Shown: positions 1-8,155 of the stretch, piece by piece
Layout of the letters: the number at the start of each line of letters is the position of its first letter
How positions within the stretch are numbered: position 1 is the first letter of the stretch
NCBI RefSeq assembly: GCF_004028635.1
Contig: NZ_RQJW01000011.1
Coordinates: 62,001 to 126,000, forward strand
DNA: 64,000 nt
Direction of reading: 5' to 3'
Source of the DNA: Streptomyces cyaneus
GTDB lineage: Bacteria > Actinomycetota > Actinomycetes > Streptomycetales > Streptomycetaceae
The notes under the pieces: generated by a model
Seen by the model: only the letters and a program-made list of their open reading frames with translations
What the model was told of the DNA's origin: nothing
Database searches by the model: none
Made by a program: the position numbers and the translations under genes

Positions 1-2841
1 CCGCCCGCCCTGCAGCTGACCGCCCGCGACGATGCACCCGAGGGCGAAAAGGTCCTGGCCGGCACGTACGACATCAGCGGCTACGGCGGCTTCACCCACG
101 GCTTCGCCTTCGCCGAGCCGGCCCACGACTGGTCCGCCCACAAGGGCATCCGCCTGTGGTGGGACGGCCAGAACAACGGCAAGAAGATCGCCTTCGAGCT
201 CCGGGACGGGGGCGCCAACGGCGAGGCCTCCGAGCTGTGGACGACCTCCTTCACCGACGACTTCACCGGCTGGAAACAGATCGAGCTGCCGTTCACCGAC
301 TTCACCTATCGCACCGACTACCAGCCCGTCGGCGGCATCGACCACATCCTCGGCCTCACCGAGACCTGGGGCTACGCCGTCACCCTCCCGGTCGGCATCA
401 AGGCCCGATTCGCCATGGACGGCGTCGAGTTGTACGGCAAGGCCGACCAGTCCCTGAAGGCCTCCGTCCGCACCGACTCCGCCGTTCACCCCACCGACGA
501 GGGCGGTACGGCGACCGCGAAGCTCACCGTCGCCACCACGGGCTCCACGCCCCTCGACGAACCCGTCACCGTCACCTACGAGACCACCGGCGGCACCGCC
601 GACCCCGGCAAGGACTACCGCCCGGTCACCGGAACCGTCACCTTCCCGGCCGGCACGGTCTCCGGCACCACCCGCGAGATCCGCGTCCCCACCCTCAGGG
701 ACAGATCCGCCGAGCCCGCCGAGACGATCCCGCTGAAGCTGACGGTCACCGGCGCCAAGGCCCCGACCGAGACCCCGCAGATCGTCATCGACGCGCACGG
801 ACTGCCGTATCTCGACGCCAAGTTGCCGGTGCGAAAGCGTGTAGCCGACCTTCTCTCCCGCCTCTCCCTGGCGGAGAAGGCCGGCCAGATGACCCAGGCC
901 GAGCGCGGCGCCCTGACGAACCCGGGTGACGTCGCCGCCTACGACCTCGGCTCGATCCTGTCCGGTGGCGGCTCGACGCCGACGCCCAACACCGCCGAGG
1001 CCTGGGCCGAGATGATCGACGGCTTCCAGCTCCGGGCGCAGACGACCCGCTTCCAGATCCCGCTGATCTACGGCGTCGACGCGGTGCACGGCCACAACAA
1101 CCTGGTCGGCGCGACGATCATGCCGCACAACATCGGACTCGGGGCGTCCCGGAACCCGGGGCTCGCCCACCGGGCCGGCGCGGTGACCGCCGCCGAGACC
1201 CGGGCGACCGGCATCCCCTGGGACTTCGCGCCCTGCCTGTGCGTGACGCGGGACGACCGCTGGGGGCGGGCGTACGAGTCCTTCGGTGAGGACCCGGCCC
1301 TCGTCGACGCCATGGAGACCGTCATCCAGGGCCTGCAGGGCAGGCCCGACGGACGCGACCTGGACCGGAACGACAAGGTCCTCGCCACCGCCAAGCACTT
1401 CGTCGGCGACGGCGGCACCGCGTACGGCTCCTCCACCACCGGCACGTACACCGTCGACCAGGGCGTCACCAAGGTCACCCGGCAGCAGCTGGAGGCCGTG
1501 CACCTGGCGCCGTACGAGACGGCCGTCGACCGGGGTGTCGGCACGGTCATGCCGTCGTACTCCTCGCTCGACCTCATCGGCGACGGACAGGGCCCGGTCA
1601 AGATGCACGCCCGTGCCGACATGATCAACGGCGTGCTCAAGGGGCGCATGGGCTTCGACGGCTTCGTCATCAGCGACTGGAACGGCATCGACCAGATCCC
1701 CGGCGACTACGCCTCCGACATCCGTACGTCGGTGAACGCGGGCCTCGACATGATCATGGCCCCGTACGCCTTCCGGGACTTCCACACCACGCTCGTCCAG
1801 GAGGTCCGGGCCGGGCGCGTGAGCGAGAAGCGCGTCGATGACGCCGTGTCCCGCATCCTCACGCAGAAGTTCCGGCTGGGGCTCTTCGAGAAGCCGTACG
1901 CCGACACGAGCGGCGCGGCGAAGATCGGGTCCGCCGAACACCGGGCCGTGGCACGGCGGGCGGCGGCCGAGTCGCAGGTGCTGCTGAAGAACACGGACGG
2001 GCTCCTGCCCCTGAGGAAGTCGCAGAAGGTGTACGTCGCCGGATCCAACGCCGACGACATCGGCAACCAGAGCGGCGGCTGGACGATCACCTGGCAGGGC
2101 GCGTCCGGGGACATCACGCCCGGTACGACGATCCTGGAGGCGATGCGGAAGGACGCGGCGGAGCTGACGTACTCCAAGGACGCCTCGGCCCCGACAGCCG
2201 GTCATGACGTCGGTGTGGTCGTCGTCGGTGAGACCCCGTACGCCGAGGGCGTCGGCGACGTCGGCAACGGCCACGACCTCCGGCTGAGCGCCGCCGACCG
2301 GACGGCCGTCGACAAGGTGTGCGGCGCGATGAAGTGCGCGGTGCTGATCGTCTCCGGGCGCCCGCAGCTGATCGACGACACGACGCTGGCCGGTATCGAC
2401 GCGCTGGTCGCCTCGTGGCTGCCGGGCACGGAGGGCGACGGCGTGGCGGACGTCCTGTTCGGCAAGCGGCCCTTCAGCGGGCAGCTGCCCGTCACCTGGC
2501 CGAAGAACGAGGCGCAGCTGCCGATCAACGTCGGGGACGCGTCGTACGACCCGAGGTTCCCGTACGGCTGGGGCCTGACCACGCTGACCGAGGTGCCGGG
2601 CGGCGGCGCCGCGACGCTGAGGGCGCTCGGCATCGCGGCCACGGCGGCCGAGCGGGCCGGGGCTGCGGAGGCGGGGCGCGCGCTCGTCACCAAGGCCCGG
2701 CTGATCGTCCAGCACAGGGCGGCCGGCACGGGGATCACCGCTGCGGTGGCGGGGCCGTTCGCCGAGGCCGACCATCTGCTGCTGACGGGCCGGTACGGGG
2801 CGGCGGTGGAGAGGTTGACGGCGGCATACAGAGCGGCCTGA
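1..2841 (+). CDS. Secreted family 3 glycoside hydrolase (beta-glucosidase type), 5' truncated
   Basis: The reading frame is open from base 1, so the gene begins outside the window; 946 residues are visible. Three modules follow in order. Residues ~10-145 resemble a beta-sandwich carbohydrate-binding module (Trp-rich, ends in MDGVELYG). Residues ~160-260 are a Calx-beta-like repeat (TGGTADPGKDY). From ~266 there is a GH3 catalytic domain (LSLAEKAGQMTQ, IYGVDAVHGHNN, AKHFVGDG). The nucleophile Asp is in VISDWNGID at about residue 559. A GH3 C-terminal half follows (LLKNTDGLLPL, GWGLTTLTE). It probably cleaves beta-glucans or cello-oligosaccharides outside the cell. The exact substrate cannot be read from sequence. 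A strong hairpin lies just downstream. Confidence 0.93.
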   Translation, partial: PPALQLTARDDAPEGEKVLAGTYDISGYGGFTHGFAFAEPAHDWSAHKGIRLWWDGQNNGKKIAFELRDGGANGEASELWTTSFTDDFTGWKQIELPFTDFTYRTDYQPVGGIDHILGLTETWGYAVTLPVGIKARFAMDGVELYGKADQSLKASVRTDSAVHPTDEGGTATAKLTVATTGSTPLDEPVTVTYETTGGTADPGKDYRPVTGTVTFPAGTVSGTTREIRVPTLRDRSAEPAETIPLKLTVTGAKAPTETPQIVIDAHGLPYLDAKLPVRKRVADLLSRLSLAEKAGQMTQAERGALTNPGDVAAYDLGSILSGGGSTPTPNTAEAWAEMIDGFQLRAQTTRFQIPLIYGVDAVHGHNNLVGATIMPHNIGLGASRNPGLAHRAGAVTAAETRATGIPWDFAPCLCVTRDDRWGRAYESFGEDPALVDAMETVIQGLQGRPDGRDLDRNDKVLATAKHFVGDGGTAYGSSTTGTYTVDQGVTKVTRQQLEAVHLAPYETAVDRGVGTVMPSYSSLDLIGDGQGPVKMHARADMINGVLKGRMGFDGFVISDWNGIDQIPGDYASDIRTSVNAGLDMIMAPYAFRDFHTTLVQEVRAGRVSEKRVDDAVSRILTQKFRLGLFEKPYADTSGAAKIGSAEHRAVARRAAAESQVLLKNTDGLLPLRKSQKVYVAGSNADDIGNQSGGWTITWQGASGDITPGTTILEAMRKDAAELTYSKDASAPTAGHDVGVVVVGETPYAEGVGDVGNGHDLRLSAADRTAVDKVCGAMKCAVLIVSGRPQLIDDTTLAGIDALVASWLPGTEGDGVADVLFGKRPFSGQLPVTWPKNEAQLPINVGDASYDPRFPYGWGLTTLTEVPGGGAATLRALGIAATAAERAGAAEAGRALVTKARLIVQHRAAGTGITAAVAGPFAEADHLLLTGRYGAAVERLTAAYRAA

Positions 2842-2849
2842 GTTGTACA

Positions 2850-2894
2850 GGGCATCTCTTCCGGTGGGGCGGGTCCGGGCCGGGAGAGATGCCC
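2850..2894 (+). terminator. Hairpin terminator after the GH3 gene
   Basis: The arms GGGCATCTCT (2850-2859) and AGAGATGCCC (2885-2894) pair perfectly. The pairing continues inward through TCCGG/CCGGG, giving about 15 bp. It begins 9 nt after the stop codon. Confidence 0.7.
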
Positions 2895-2913
2895 GTTCTC
2901 GTGCCCCATCGGG

Positions 2914-2919
2914 TAGCGT
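2914..2919 (+). promoter_or_regulatory. Candidate -10 box TAGCGT of a leaderless transcript
   Basis: TAGCGT lies exactly 6 nt before the ATG at 2926, and no Shine-Dalgarno sequence is visible. This fits transcription starting at the A of the start codon. No good -35 box is seen. Confidence 0.4.
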
Positions 2920-2925
2920 CGAAGT

Positions 2926-4287
2926 ATGAGGACTCCGCTGTTCCGGGGCCTCATGCGCGCAGCTGTGGTGCCGGTCGCCGCGACGTTCGCGGTGCTCATG
3001 ACCGGTGCCCCCGGCGCGCACGCGGCCACGGACCTCTCGAAGGTAGCCGAGGAGCTGCGCGAGGGCCCCGTCTATGTGGACCCCGCCGCCTCGGACCAGC
3101 TGTCGTCGGCGGACGCCGAAGCGCTCGCCGACAAGATCAAGGACGCCGACAAGCCGGTCTTCGTCGCCGTCCTCCCGGCCGATCAGCCGACCCAGAACCT
3201 CCTCCTGAACCTCCGTACGGAGACCGGCATCACGGGCCTGTACGGCGTCCGCGTCGACGATCGCTTCGACGCGGCGGCCGACTCCTCGGTGCTGTCCGGG
3301 CAAGCGGTGAACAACCTGGTCACGTCGGTGCAGAGCGCCGGTGACCCCAAGGCCCAGCTGAACGATTTCGTCGACGGGGCGCTGCAGAACGTGGGCGGCA
3401 CCGCCCCCGCGAGTTGGAGCGACGGCGGCGACGGCAAGGGCGTGGACGCCGGCGGGCTGATCGCCGTCGGCGTGGTGCTGGCGGCGGGCGGCGCGGGCGC
3501 GTACGCGCTGGTGCGGCGCAACCGGCGGCGCCACGAGGACGCACAGCGAGCGGCGCTGGAGAAGCTGCGGGTCGTGGTCGACGAGGACATCACCGCCTTC
3601 GGCGAGGAACTGGACCGTCTGGACTTCCACCCGGCCGAGCGCGGCGCCGACGACGCGATGCGCGCGGACTACGAACGTGCCCTGGACTCCTACGACCAGG
3701 CGAAGCGACTGATGGACGGGGCCCGCAAACCGGAGGACGTCAAGGCCGTCACCCAGTCCCTGGAGGACGGCCGCTTCTCCCTCACCCAGCTGTCCGCCCG
3801 CCGGGAGCACCGCCCCCTTCCGGAACGCCGGCCGCCCTGCTTCTTCGACCCCCGCCACGGCCCGGCGGTGGCCGACGAGACCTGGACACCCCCCGGCGGC
3901 ACCACCCGCGAGGTCCCGGTCTGCACGGCCGACCGCACCCGCCTCGCCGAAGGCCGCGACCCCGTGATCCGCGAGGTGGACACGGAGTACGGCCGCCGCC
4001 CGTACTGGGACGCCGGCCCCGCCTACGGCCCCTGGGCAGGCGGCTACTTCGGCGGCGGCATCCTCCCCGGCCTCCTCATCGGCACGATGCTCGGCAGCAT
4101 GATGGCCATGCCGGCCTACGCGGCCGACTACGGCGCGGGGTACGGCTACGGCGGCGGCGGTTCCGAGGGCGGCGACGTGTCCGGCGCGGACTTCGACACC
4201 GGGGACTTCGGGGGCGGGGGCGACGGTGGGGGAGGCTTCGGCGGAGGGGACTTCGGTGGGGGAGGGTTCGACGGGGGAGGTTTCTAG
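2926..4287 (+). CDS. Signal-peptide membrane protein with glycine-rich tail (TPM/YgcG-like architecture)
   Basis: The protein has 453 residues. Residues 1-33 form an export signal ending GAHAA. Residues ~40-150 form an extracytoplasmic alpha/beta domain whose opening (VYVDPAA..., then VFVAVLPAD) recalls TPM domains. One membrane helix is at ~180-200 (AGGLIAVGVVLAAGGAGAYAL), followed by a basic stop-transfer RRNRRR. A coiled cytoplasmic segment comes next, then a small hydrophobic patch (GGGILPGLLIGTMLG). The C terminus is Gly-Asp-Phe rich with FGGGG repeats. YgcG-type proteins share this tail, but I do not see a certain TPM motif, so the function is unassigned. It is monocistronic, between two terminators. 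Confidence 0.8.
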   Translation: MRTPLFRGLMRAAVVPVAATFAVLMTGAPGAHAATDLSKVAEELREGPVYVDPAASDQLSSADAEALADKIKDADKPVFVAVLPADQPTQNLLLNLRTETGITGLYGVRVDDRFDAAADSSVLSGQAVNNLVTSVQSAGDPKAQLNDFVDGALQNVGGTAPASWSDGGDGKGVDAGGLIAVGVVLAAGGAGAYALVRRNRRRHEDAQRAALEKLRVVVDEDITAFGEELDRLDFHPAERGADDAMRADYERALDSYDQAKRLMDGARKPEDVKAVTQSLEDGRFSLTQLSARREHRPLPERRPPCFFDPRHGPAVADETWTPPGGTTREVPVCTADRTRLAEGRDPVIREVDTEYGRRPYWDAGPAYGPWAGGYFGGGILPGLLIGTMLGSMMAMPAYAADYGAGYGYGGGGSEGGDVSGADFDTGDFGGGGDGGGGFGGGDFGGGGFDGGGF

Positions 4288-4309
4288 CCCTGGGCGTGGA
4301 ACACCACAC

Positions 4310-4337
4310 GGGCCCGGCGTCCGAAGGCGCCGGGCCC
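4310..4337. terminator. Bidirectional hairpin between convergent genes
   Basis: GGGCCCGGCG (4310-4319) and CGCCGGGCCC (4328-4337) are a perfect 10-bp stem with an 8-nt loop. They lie between the stop codons of the convergent membrane-protein and trypsin genes. Confidence 0.75.
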
Positions 4338-4368
4338 GCAGTACTGAAAAATCAGAGGCACTGGCAGG

Positions 4369-5337
<969 letters not shown>

Positions 5338-5670
5338 TCAGGACACGGACTTTTCCGCCGAGCACCGCAGGGCGTACCGCTCTCCGGCGGCATGCCACCA
5401 GCCGGGCGGGGAGGGGCAGTCGACGACAGCGGTCGGCTGACCGGGATGCAGGCCGAGCCGCCACAGGGCACCCGCGTCGACATGGACCGTGACCCACGCA
5501 CGCCAGTGCCCGTCGGCCCCGGGCCCGCACACGCGATCCCAGCGGACCTCGCCCGCGCCGAACGGCATCCAGTCGATGCCGCGTTCACGCAGTCAAGCGC
5601 GAACGGCGGCCAGGGGCTGCAGGACCCTCTTCTCGATCTCGTACGAGGCGATGACGACCCATGCGGAACC
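5338..5670 (-). pseudogene. Unidentified coding remnant with in-frame stop
   Basis: On the minus strand, a frame ending ...EIEKRVLQPLAAVRA meets a TGA and then continues LRERGIDWMPFGAGEVRWDRV to a stop near 5338. The downstream part alone could be a 76-residue ORF starting at the ATG at 5568. High third-position GC suggests former coding sequence. The stop looks like a nonsense mutation of CGA. I do not recognise the family. It adjoins the decayed MFS gene and may be debris from the same event. Confidence 0.3.
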
Positions 5671-6567
5671 GGCCGCGGAACTGATCGAGGAGCCGGCTCG
5701 GGACGTGGCGGTCACGGTCATGCCGACGATGATGCCCGAGTACGAGGCCCCGCCGCGCCCCGATATCGCCGCCCGTCGCGCCGACCACGCCCGCAGCCGC
5801 CAGGGCCAGAACCACCAGCGCGGCGCCCACGTTGAACGCGGCCGTCGCGAAGCCGCCGCCCAGCGTGGGCGCACCGGGAGCCGCGTACAGCACCAGGGAG
5901 ATGAGCGTGGGTCCGACGCCGAAGGACAGGGCGCCCTGCACGAGGACGAGCCCGAGCGCCACGGCAGGCACCCCGGCACCGAGCGCGAAGGAGCCCCCCG
6001 ATCACCACCACGCCGGGCCATCGATCGGCGAACCGCCCCCCGACACCGACCCCCACGAACGCCCCCGCCCCGAACAACGCGAGCACGACGGGCACCCCAC
6101 CCGCGCTCCAGCCCTGTCACCTTGGTGACCAGCGGCGCGAGACAGGTGAAGGTGCAGAAGGTGGCGGCGTTCACGAGAGCGCCGAGGAGCAGCGTGACCT
6201 GGAGCCGAGGGCTGCGCAGCGACCGCAGTTCGCCCCGCAGGGCAGGCCGCGCGGAGTCGGCGGTACCACCCGGCACGGACCGCACGACCGCCGGCACGGC
6301 AGGCACGGACAGCAGCGCCACAGCCCAGAACGCCACGACATGGACGACGATGAACACCCCGAGGAACACCAGCAAGGCCCCCTGCCGCGACCACCGCCGC
6401 GCGAGCCCGGCCGTGACAGGCGCCCCGACCACCATCCCCACGGCAAAGGCAGAGGTGAGCGCCCCGGCAGCGGGCACGGAAACCCGCAGCTCCCGCGCGA
6501 TGTCCGGCGCCAGCCCGGACAGCATGAACTCGAGCGGCGGCTCCACCCGTTTTTGATCGCGGGGCAC
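5671..6567 (-). pseudogene. Decayed MFS drug efflux gene (CmlR/Cmx-type chloramphenicol exporter)
   Basis: The segments read in three frames. The first is EFMLSGLAPDIARELRVSV and SAFAVGMVVGAPV (about 6450-6530). The next is LLLGALVNAATFCTF (about 6160-6200). After a frameshift comes LALFGAGAFVGVGVGGRFADRWP (~6010-6080), and after another comes GALSFGVGPTLISLVLY and GGGFATAAFNVGAA (~5830-5940). These match the order of CmlR-type 12-helix proton antiporters as I remember them. Around 6335 FIVVHVV runs straight into AFWAVALLSVPAV, so about 75-80 codons (helices 3-5) are missing. The N-terminal start and C terminus are also lost. It cannot encode a working pump. Confidence 0.8.
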
Positions 6568-6578
6568 CCAACTGCCGT

Positions 6579-6609
6579 CGCCTATAGGTCAGGTTCTGAC
6601 CTATAGGCG
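6579..6609. promoter_or_regulatory. Large palindromic operator between efflux pseudogene and ydeI-like gene
   Basis: The arms CGCCTATAGGTCAG (6579-6592) and CTGACCTATAGGCG (6596-6609) are perfectly complementary across a GTT spacer. The site is AT-richer than its surroundings and lies between divergent genes. This is typical of a dimeric repressor site (TetR, MarR or HxlR class). No regulator gene is adjacent. Confidence 0.7.
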
Positions 6610-6624
6610 GCCTACCGTCCTCCC

Positions 6625-7194
6625 ATGACCTCCCCCGACGGCACAGCCCCCCACGCCTTCGATTCCGCCACCGCCCTGGACGCCTGGCTGACCACCCACC
6701 CCGCCCCCCACCCCGGCCTCTGGATCAAGGTCGGCAAGAAGGGCTCGGGCATCGCCTCGGTCACCGCCGCCGAGGTCAACGACGTGGCCCTCTGCCACGG
6801 TTGGATCACCGGTCAGCGCAGGAGTCTGGACGCCGCCTGCTTCCTGCAGAGGATCACCCCGCGTCGGCCGGGCAGCCTCTGGTCGATGGTCAATGTGCGG
6901 CGCGTCGAGGAGTTGACGGCCGCCGGCCGCATGCGCCCGGCCGGCCTCGCGGAGGTGGACGCCGCGAAGGCGGACGGGCGGTGGACGGCGGCGTACGAGT
7001 CGCAGAAGCACGCCACCGTCCCCGAGGACCTCGCGGCCGCACTGGAGCGGAGCCCTCGGGCCAGGGCCGCCTTCGACGGGCTCGGCAGGACGGATCAGTA
7101 CCTCGTCATGCTCGGGGTGCTCCAGGCCCGGAGCAAGGGGAGCCGAGCGACCCAAGTGGCCGCGGCGGTCGCGAAGTTGGCGGCGGGGTCCTAG
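6625..7194 (+). CDS. YdeI/OmpD-associated family protein
   Basis: The 189-residue cytosolic protein has the YdeI-family pattern: PGLWIKVGKKGSG near 30, the AEVNDVALCHGWITGQ block, FLQRITPRRPGSLWS, and a helical C-terminal half. Family members have been linked to bacteriocin and peptide tolerance in other bacteria, but the biochemical role is unknown. The ATG at 6625 is preceded by TACCGT 6 nt upstream and no Shine-Dalgarno sequence, so the mRNA may be leaderless and controlled by the adjoining palindrome. The stop TAG at 7192-7194 lies in the left terminal repeat of a MITE, so the native C terminus may have been replaced. Confidence 0.85.
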   Translation: MTSPDGTAPHAFDSATALDAWLTTHPAPHPGLWIKVGKKGSGIASVTAAEVNDVALCHGWITGQRRSLDAACFLQRITPRRPGSLWSMVNVRRVEELTAAGRMRPAGLAEVDAAKADGRWTAAYESQKHATVPEDLAAALERSPRARAAFDGLGRTDQYLVMLGVLQARSKGSRATQVAAAVAKLAAGS

Positions 7195-7369
7195 GCCCTG
7201 TCGTCAAATTCCCGCCTGCCGCGCGACGCCATGCACGCACTCTCGGCGCACCGCGCGAAAGCCCAAGTAGCTCCGCTACGAGGGCTTCCACGCGGCACGC
7301 CGAGAGCACGCACCTGACGCCGCGCGGCCCGCCCTTCGGGCGGACGACGGGAATTTGACGACAGGGCCT
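7193..7369. mobile_element. 177-bp MITE-like element with 22-bp perfect terminal inverted repeats
   Basis: AGGCCCTGTCGTCAAATTCCCG-type ends (22 bp, 7193-7214 and 7348-7369) are exact inverted copies. The interior is itself an imperfect palindrome (CGCACTCTCGGCG... against CGCCGAGAGC...; AAGCCC... against GAGGGCTT), so the whole element can fold into one long hairpin centred near 7280. It has no transposase. Sequences of this type are, from memory, scattered in Streptomyces genomes as non-autonomous relatives of insertion sequences. No convincing target-site duplication is seen. Confidence 0.75.
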
Positions 7370-7423
7370 GGATCCGGATCGGCCCCGCCCAAGGTCACGA
7401 TCCGGATCCGGCCCCGCCGAACG

Positions 7424-7978
7424 TCACGCGTTCCTGATCGCCGAGATGTCGAAGTTCAGCTTGATCTTGTCGGAGACCAGCACCCCGCCCGTCTCCAGCG
7501 CCGCGTTCCACGTCAGCCCCCACTCGGAACGCAGGAGCGTCGCCTTGCCCTCGAAGCCGACGCGCTCGTTGCCGAAGGGGTCCTTCGCGGCGCCGTTGAA
7601 CTCGAGGTCGATGGTGAGCGGCTTGGTGGTGCCGAGGATGGTCAGGTCGCCGGTGATGCGGTAGTCGTCGTCGCCGAGGGCCTGCGCCGAGGTCGAGCGG
7701 AAGGTCATCGTCGGGAACTCGTCCGTCTTGAAGAAGTCCGCGCTCTTGAGGTGCCCGTCGCGGTCCGCGGAGCCCGTGTCGATGCTGTCCATCTTGACGT
7801 CGATGGAGGCCGTGGACGCGGACGGGTCGCTGCCGTCCAGGTGCAGCGAGCCGCTGAAGTCGAGGAACTTGCCCTTGACGTTGGTGACCATGGCGTGGCG
7901 GACGGTGAAGCCGATCGTGGAGTGGGCCGTGTCGATGGTGTAGTCGCCGGTCAGTGCGGTGAGGTCGGGGGTCGCCAT
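7424..7978 (-). CDS. YceI-family lipid-binding protein (cytosolic form)
   Basis: The 184-residue protein starts at the ATG at 7978 with AAGGAG (7985-7990) in good position. It carries the YceI lipocalin-like signature: DYTIDTAHSTIGFTVRHAMV at the N terminus, then KGKFLDFSG, the DGHLKSADFFKTDEFPTM block, and GDLTILGTTKPL. YceI folds bind isoprenoid or other amphiphilic lipids in a beta-barrel. There is no signal peptide, so it is intracellular, as is usual in Streptomyces. Two copies of a palindromic motif lie upstream and suggest MarR-type control. Confidence 0.92.
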   Translation of the reverse strand: MATPDLTALTGDYTIDTAHSTIGFTVRHAMVTNVKGKFLDFSGSLHLDGSDPSASTASIDVKMDSIDTGSADRDGHLKSADFFKTDEFPTMTFRSTSAQALGDDDYRITGDLTILGTTKPLTIDLEFNGAAKDPFGNERVGFEGKATLLRSEWGLTWNAALETGGVLVSDKIKLNFDISAIRNA

Positions 7979-8007
7979 GACGTGCTCCTTGGGAGTGATG
8001 GAGTGAT

Positions 8008-8021
8008 GTTGAATCTTTAAC
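8008..8021. promoter_or_regulatory. Palindromic GTTnAAnnTTnAAC site, copy 1
   Basis: GTTGAATCTTTAAC fits the dyad GTTnAAnnTTnAAC. It lies 30 nt upstream of the yceI start. The same dyad recurs 46 bp away, so it is probably one of two operator sites for a dimeric repressor. Confidence 0.5.
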
Positions 8022-8053
8022 TACATCAACGACACCGACCGTAGACCTATTCC

Positions 8054-8067
8054 GTTCAAGTTTCAAC
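8054..8067. promoter_or_regulatory. Palindromic GTTnAAnnTTnAAC site, copy 2
   Basis: GTTCAAGTTTCAAC fits the same dyad as the copy at 8008 and lies between yceI and the divergent lyase gene. TTGAA/TTCAA half sites are typical of MarR-family operators. Confidence 0.5.
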
Positions 8068-8082
8068 ATCATCCGCAAGGTG

Positions 8083-8111
8083 TTGGCGTGATTACTCTGA
8101 GGTGGTAGATG
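8083..8111 (+). promoter_or_regulatory. Candidate promoter of the polysaccharide lyase gene
   Basis: TTGGCG (8083-8088) and TAGATG (8106-8111) are spaced by 17 bp, a housekeeping-sigma arrangement. The expected start site is near 8118, some 38 nt before the ATG at 8156. Confidence 0.45.
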
Positions 8112-8155
8112 CCCAGGGCATGAACCCACGCCGAAGAGCCTCCGGAAGAGCGTCC

